DNA from: REDI01 sp964586865
GTDB taxonomy: Bacteria; Myxococcota_A; UBA796; GCA-2862545
Assembly: GCA_964586865.1 (NCBI GenBank)
Contig: CAZPJM010000249.1
Coordinates: 1-7,485, forward strand
DNA length: 7,485 nucleotides
Direction: 5' to 3'
The notes under the pieces are model-generated. The model was not told where the DNA came from. It saw only the letters and a list, made by a program, of their open reading frames with translations, and ran no database searches. Below, piece by piece: positions 5,403 through 7,485 of the stretch (the stretch's first letter is position 1; every line of letters starts with the position of its first letter). The position numbers and the translations under genes are program-made.

Positions 5403-5984
5403 ATGGCCTTTGAGCTACCCGATCTCCCGTACCCGAAGGACGGTCTCGACCCCCACATCTCGGCCGAGACCCTCGAGTTCCACTACGGCAAGCACCATGC
5501 CGGCTACGTGCGCAAGCTCAACGCCGCGGTCGAGGCCGACGCCTCCCTTCAGGGCAAGACCCTCGAGGACCTGATGCACAGCGCCAGCGGCGGCGTCTTC
5601 AACAACGCCGCCCAGGTCTGGAACCACACCTTCTACTGGAACAGCATGAGCCCCAACGGCGGCGGCGAGCCCACCGGCGCCATCGGCCAGCACATCGCCG
5701 AGACCTGGGGCTCCTTCGATGCCTTCAAGAAGGCCTTCAGCGATGCCGCCGGCGGTCGCTTCGGCTCGGGCTGGGCCTGGCTCGTCCGCCAGAAGGACGG
5801 CAACCTGGGGATCACCACCACCCCCAACGCCGAGAACCCGCTGACCGACGGCCACACCCCGCTGCTGACCTGCGATGTGTGGGAGCACGCCTACTACATC
5901 GACTACCGCAACGCCCGCGGCGACTACCTGGACGCCTGGTGGAACGTGGTCAACTGGGACTTCGCGAACCAGAACCTGGGCTGA
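5403..5984 (+). CDS. sodB: Superoxide dismutase, iron type (SodB-like)
   Basis: This 193-residue enzyme converts superoxide to H2O2 and O2. It is co-linear with E. coli SodB over its whole length. The metal ligands are His27 (EFHYGKHHAGYV region), His75 (QVWNHTFYWN), Asp158 and His162 (DVWEHAYYIDYRNAR). The iron type is indicated by FNNAAQVWNHTFYW, with the outer-sphere Gln71 in the N-terminal half where Mn enzymes usually have Gly or His; cambialistic metal use cannot be excluded. There is no signal peptide, so it is cytoplasmic. The ATG at 5403 has GAGGA (5393-5397) 5 bases ahead, and MAFELPDLPYP is the typical family N-terminus; an in-frame GTG at 5367 lies within the leader palindrome and lacks an SD. 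It lies 117 bases after the kinase gene and probably has its own promoter. It is convergent with the receiver-domain gene. Confidence 0.96.
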   Translation: MAFELPDLPYPKDGLDPHISAETLEFHYGKHHAGYVRKLNAAVEADASLQGKTLEDLMHSASGGVFNNAAQVWNHTFYWNSMSPNGGGEPTGAIGQHIAETWGSFDAFKKAFSDAAGGRFGSGWAWLVRQKDGNLGITTTPNAENPLTDGHTPLLTCDVWEHAYYIDYRNARGDYLDAWWNVVNWDFANQNLG

Positions 5985-6036
5985 CCGCCCGGGTCCTCGC
6001 CGGGCCGCCGGTCGGCGGTCGGCGGGCACCGCACCC

Positions 6037-6083
6037 GACGCCGTCACCTCGTAGCCCCCATGGGGCCACCGGGTGGCGGCGTC
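6037..6083. terminator. Large stem-loop between convergent genes, likely bidirectional terminator
   Basis: GACGCCGTCACC (6037-6048) pairs with GGTGGCGGCGTC (6072-6083) as a 12-bp stem with one G-T wobble. Inside the loop, CCCCATGGGG (6056-6065) forms a second small palindrome. It lies in the 140-base gap between sodB and the convergent receiver gene, where a terminator serving both strands is expected. A smaller hairpin (CCGCCG 6005-6010 with CGGCGG 6013-6018) lies closer to sodB. No T-run flanks either one. Confidence 0.5.
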
Positions 6084-6124
6084 GCCTCACCAGAGGCCCT
6101 GGCCCCGCGGCATGGAGGCCCGGC

Positions 6125-6571
6125 TCAGTCGGTGATGGGCTGGTTCCGGGCCATGGCGAGCACGCGGGCCAGCGCCTCGTCGAGGCCGCCCTGGTCGAAG
6201 GGCTTGGAGAGGAGCGGGCCCGGCAGCGCGTCATCGAAGACGTGGGTGCTGTAGGCGCTCATGAAGAGCGCCGGGAGGTTCGGCCGCGCGGCGTGGATCC
6301 GCCGGACCATCTCGACGCCGTCGATCCCGGGCATGAGCACATCGGTGATGATCAGGTCGATGGGCTCCCCGCCCCCGTCGAGCCAGGCCAGGGCCGCCTC
6401 GGCCGAGGGATGGGCGGTGACGCGGTGGCCGCGACGGTGGAGCATGCGCCGCACCACATCGAGGACCATGGCCTGGTCCTCGACGAGGAGGATGTGCACG
6501 CCCGAGGTCCCGGGCGCCGGATGACGCGGGCGCACCGAGGGCGTGGAGGGCTCGGAGGGGGGGGTGGACAT
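6125..6571 (-). CDS. Stand-alone response regulator receiver (CheY-like) protein
   Basis: This 148-residue protein has a Pro/Ser-rich, probably disordered N-terminus (1-23) followed by one receiver domain (about 25-142). The acidic pair is Glu31-Asp32 in ILLVEDQAMV, the phosphoryl acceptor is Asp77 in LIITDVLMPGIDGVEMV, the switch residue is Ser105 in FMSAYS, and the conserved Lys123 lies in LLSKPF. There is no output domain, so it must act by protein contact or in a phosphorelay. The sequence most resembles receiver modules found at the ends of hybrid histidine kinases. The ATG at 6571 was chosen because the protein becomes receiver-like only shortly after it and a -10-like TACAAC ends 7 bases upstream; there is no SD, which suggests a leaderless mRNA. 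No kinase is adjacent on this strand, making it an orphan; the kinase at 3897-5285 already has a partner. An in-frame extension to 6745 overlaps the next gene and looks non-coding. Confidence 0.9.
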   Translation of the reverse strand: MSTPPSEPSTPSVRPRHPAPGTSGVHILLVEDQAMVLDVVRRMLHRRGHRVTAHPSAEAALAWLDGGGEPIDLIITDVLMPGIDGVEMVRRIHAARPNLPALFMSAYSTHVFDDALPGPLLSKPFDQGGLDEALARVLAMARNQPITD

Positions 6572-6578
6572 GCCGCGG

Positions 6579-6606
6579 GTTGTAGCACGTGCCCGCCCGG
6601 TGTCGT
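6579..6606 (-). promoter_or_regulatory. Promoter for receiver gene, apparently leaderless
   Basis: On the minus strand, ACGACA (6606-6601; 4 of 6 to TTGACA) and TACAAC (6584-6579; preceded by TGC as in extended -10 elements) are 16 bases apart. Only 7 bases separate the -10 from the ATG at 6571, so transcription should begin at or next to the start codon. No SD is present, consistent with leaderless translation. Confidence 0.45.
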
Positions 6607-6630
6607 GGTGAGGCCAGACACCGACCGGGC
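6595..6630. repeat. Bulged inverted repeat overlapping the receiver-gene promoter
   Basis: GCCCGGTGTC (6595-6604) pairs with GACA (6617-6620) and CCGGGC (6625-6630), a 10-bp stem interrupted by a 4-base bulge. The left arm covers the predicted -35. A second hairpin, TGACGG/CCGTCA (6633-6638 with 6643-6648), takes in the stop codon of the upstream membrane-protein gene. Either could terminate that gene or act as an operator for the next. Confidence 0.35.
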
Positions 6631-6645
6631 GATGACGGCGTCCCG

Positions 6646-7059
6646 TCACGGAGGCGACGAAGGCGGTCCCGGGGGTTCCTCGTCGGTTCTCGTGAGGGCC
6701 ATCAGGGCTTCCACCACCCGGTCGCGCTCGGCGGGCCCCCGCCACCGGAGCCCATCCTCGGCGCGGTGCCAGGGGTCGGGCGCAGGCCCGGAGGTCCAGG
6801 CCTCGAGACGGACCTGGGACGGCTCGGCGAGCCCCTCGACGAGCACGCCCGAGACGTGGCCGGACAGCCGCCAGACGCCCTCGTCCAGGGGCTCCGCGGT
6901 CACCGAGCCCGGCAGGCCGGCCCAGGGGCGCCGCCGTCGCGCCACCGCCCGCTTCACCGGGGCCAGGATCGCGAAGGTGAGCAGGGTGGCGCCGACCAGC
7001 AGGCCGCCCACCACGACAGCGGCCACCAGGGCGGCGGCCAGGCCGAGCGCCTCGGTCAT
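6646..7059 (-). CDS. Small single-pass membrane protein, unknown function
   Basis: I do not recognise this 137-residue protein. It has one long hydrophobic N-terminal segment (about 5-33), then a strongly basic stretch (KRAVARRRRP, 36-45), which predicts an N-out, C-in anchor. The cytoplasmic part (about 46-125) has a beta-like pattern (GVWRLSGHVSGVLVEGL, SQVRLEAW), and the tail is acidic and Pro-rich (TDEEPPGPPSSPP). The ATG at 7059 overlaps the stop codon of the upstream gene as ATGA. No SD is visible, so it is probably translated by coupling, which suggests that the two products work together. Codon use is like that of the neighbours. The frame remains open upstream to 7467, but there it shadows the preceding gene. 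Confidence 0.7.
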   Translation of the reverse strand: MTEALGLAAALVAAVVVGGLLVGATLLTFAILAPVKRAVARRRRPWAGLPGSVTAEPLDEGVWRLSGHVSGVLVEGLAEPSQVRLEAWTSGPAPDPWHRAEDGLRWRGPAERDRVVEALMALTRTDEEPPGPPSSPP

Positions 7060-7485
7060 GGCGCGCCCGGTCGGCGACCGGTGACCAGCCAGGCCAGGGT
7101 GGCGCGATCGCCCACCAAGGCCTGCCAGAACACCGGGAAGCGGAGCGCCCGGAGCCAGGCCGTGAGGTGGTCGTGGTAGGCCCCGGGGCGCGGGTCGGTC
7201 CAGGCGGCGGCCACCGCGCCCCCCAGGAGGAGCAGCGCCGCCGTGGGGACGTTGGGCAGCCCGGGCAGCAGGCGCAGGTAGAGCACCCGGCGGACGGCTT
7301 CCAGGGTCCAGGCCCGGATCTCCGGGTCCAGCGCGGGCCAGGGCGGGGGCTCCTCCCAGCCCACCGAGGCGTGCAGGACGGGCGCCAGGGCGCCGCGGAG
7401 CCGCCGGCCCAGCGTGTCGTGGACCAGAAAGCCCGGCAGCGCGGACCGGTGGAGGTGCTCGGCCCACCGGGCCGCGAAGCGCGGC
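7056..7485 (-). CDS. C-terminal part of an unrecognised protein (runs off the window)
   Basis: The last 142 residues of a gene whose start lies beyond the right edge; the frame is open from 7484 down to the TGA at 7058-7056. I do not recognise the family. The visible part has Trp/His-bearing helices (RFAARWAEHLHRSALPGFLV in the first 21 residues), a Pro-rich turn (EEPPPWPALDP, 44-54), an amphipathic helix (IRAWTLEAVRRVLYLRL, 56-72), a hydrophobic stretch that could span or sit on a membrane (TAALLLLGGAVAAAW, 81-95), and a C-terminal helical region with several Trp (YHDHLTAWLRALRFPVFWQALVG in two helices). A GTG at 7364 is possible as an internal start, but coding character continues upstream of it. 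It overlaps the next gene by 4 bases (ATGA), so the two form an operon. Confidence 0.65.
   Translation of the reverse strand, partial: PRFAARWAEHLHRSALPGFLVHDTLGRRLRGALAPVLHASVGWEEPPPWPALDPEIRAWTLEAVRRVLYLRLLPGLPNVPTAALLLLGGAVAAAWTDPRPGAYHDHLTAWLRALRFPVFWQALVGDRATLAWLVTGRRPGAP

Noticed and set aside
5879..7084. 401-codon plus-strand frame from the end of sodB to 7084
   Set aside because: It runs over the large stem-loop and is antisense to the receiver and membrane-protein genes. It has no recognisable domain.
1..7485. CRISPR arrays, tRNA/rRNA genes, insertion sequences, attachment sites
   Set aside because: No regularly spaced repeats, cloverleaf or rRNA-like segments, transposase motifs or flanking inverted repeats with target duplications were seen.

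Overview
This window comes from a very GC-rich bacterium. Third codon positions are almost all G or C, and the proteins are rich in Ala, Arg, Gly and Pro. It looks chromosomal: no transposase, phage, plasmid, tRNA, rRNA or CRISPR sequence is visible. The lineage cannot be fixed from the sequence. The iron superoxide dismutase resembles the proteobacterial SodB type, the regulators are common types, and a Gram-positive/actinobacterial-type LexA box is present. A Myxococcota-like or other high-GC environmental lineage is a guess only.

Layout. Positions 107-2000 hold three genes on the minus strand, read from right to left: a shikimate-kinase-fold protein whose catalytic motifs are broken (1404-2000), an unrecognised protein of 187 residues (757-1320), and an AlkB-family 2-oxoglutarate/Fe(II) dioxygenase (107-715). 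The 41-base gap before the AlkB gene holds a near-perfect LexA (SOS) box of the form GAAC-N4-GTTC. It also holds a perfect hairpin that buries the AlkB Shine-Dalgarno sequence. A divergent intergenic region (2001-2191) separates this cluster from a plus-strand pirin gene (2192-3031). A repeat-rich, palindrome-rich spacer of 222 bases follows. After it come an overlapping NarL-type response regulator and histidine kinase pair (3254-5285), then an iron superoxide dismutase (5403-5984). A large stem-loop at 6037-6083 separates the superoxide dismutase from convergent minus-strand genes: a stand-alone receiver-domain protein (6125-6571), a small membrane-anchored hypothetical protein (6646-7059), and the 3' part of another unrecognised gene (7056 to the window edge) joined to it by an ATGA overlap.

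How the genes may work together. The AlkB gene appears set up for DNA-damage induction, as expected for an alkylation-repair dioxygenase. Pirin, superoxide dismutase and the two-component pair lie side by side and could share an oxidative or redox-stress theme, but nothing in the sequence proves that the two-component system controls its neighbours. The most interesting part of the window is the AlkB leader. There the SOS box, a possible promoter and an SD-sequestering hairpin overlap, so that read-through transcripts from upstream might be silent while SOS-initiated transcripts are translated.
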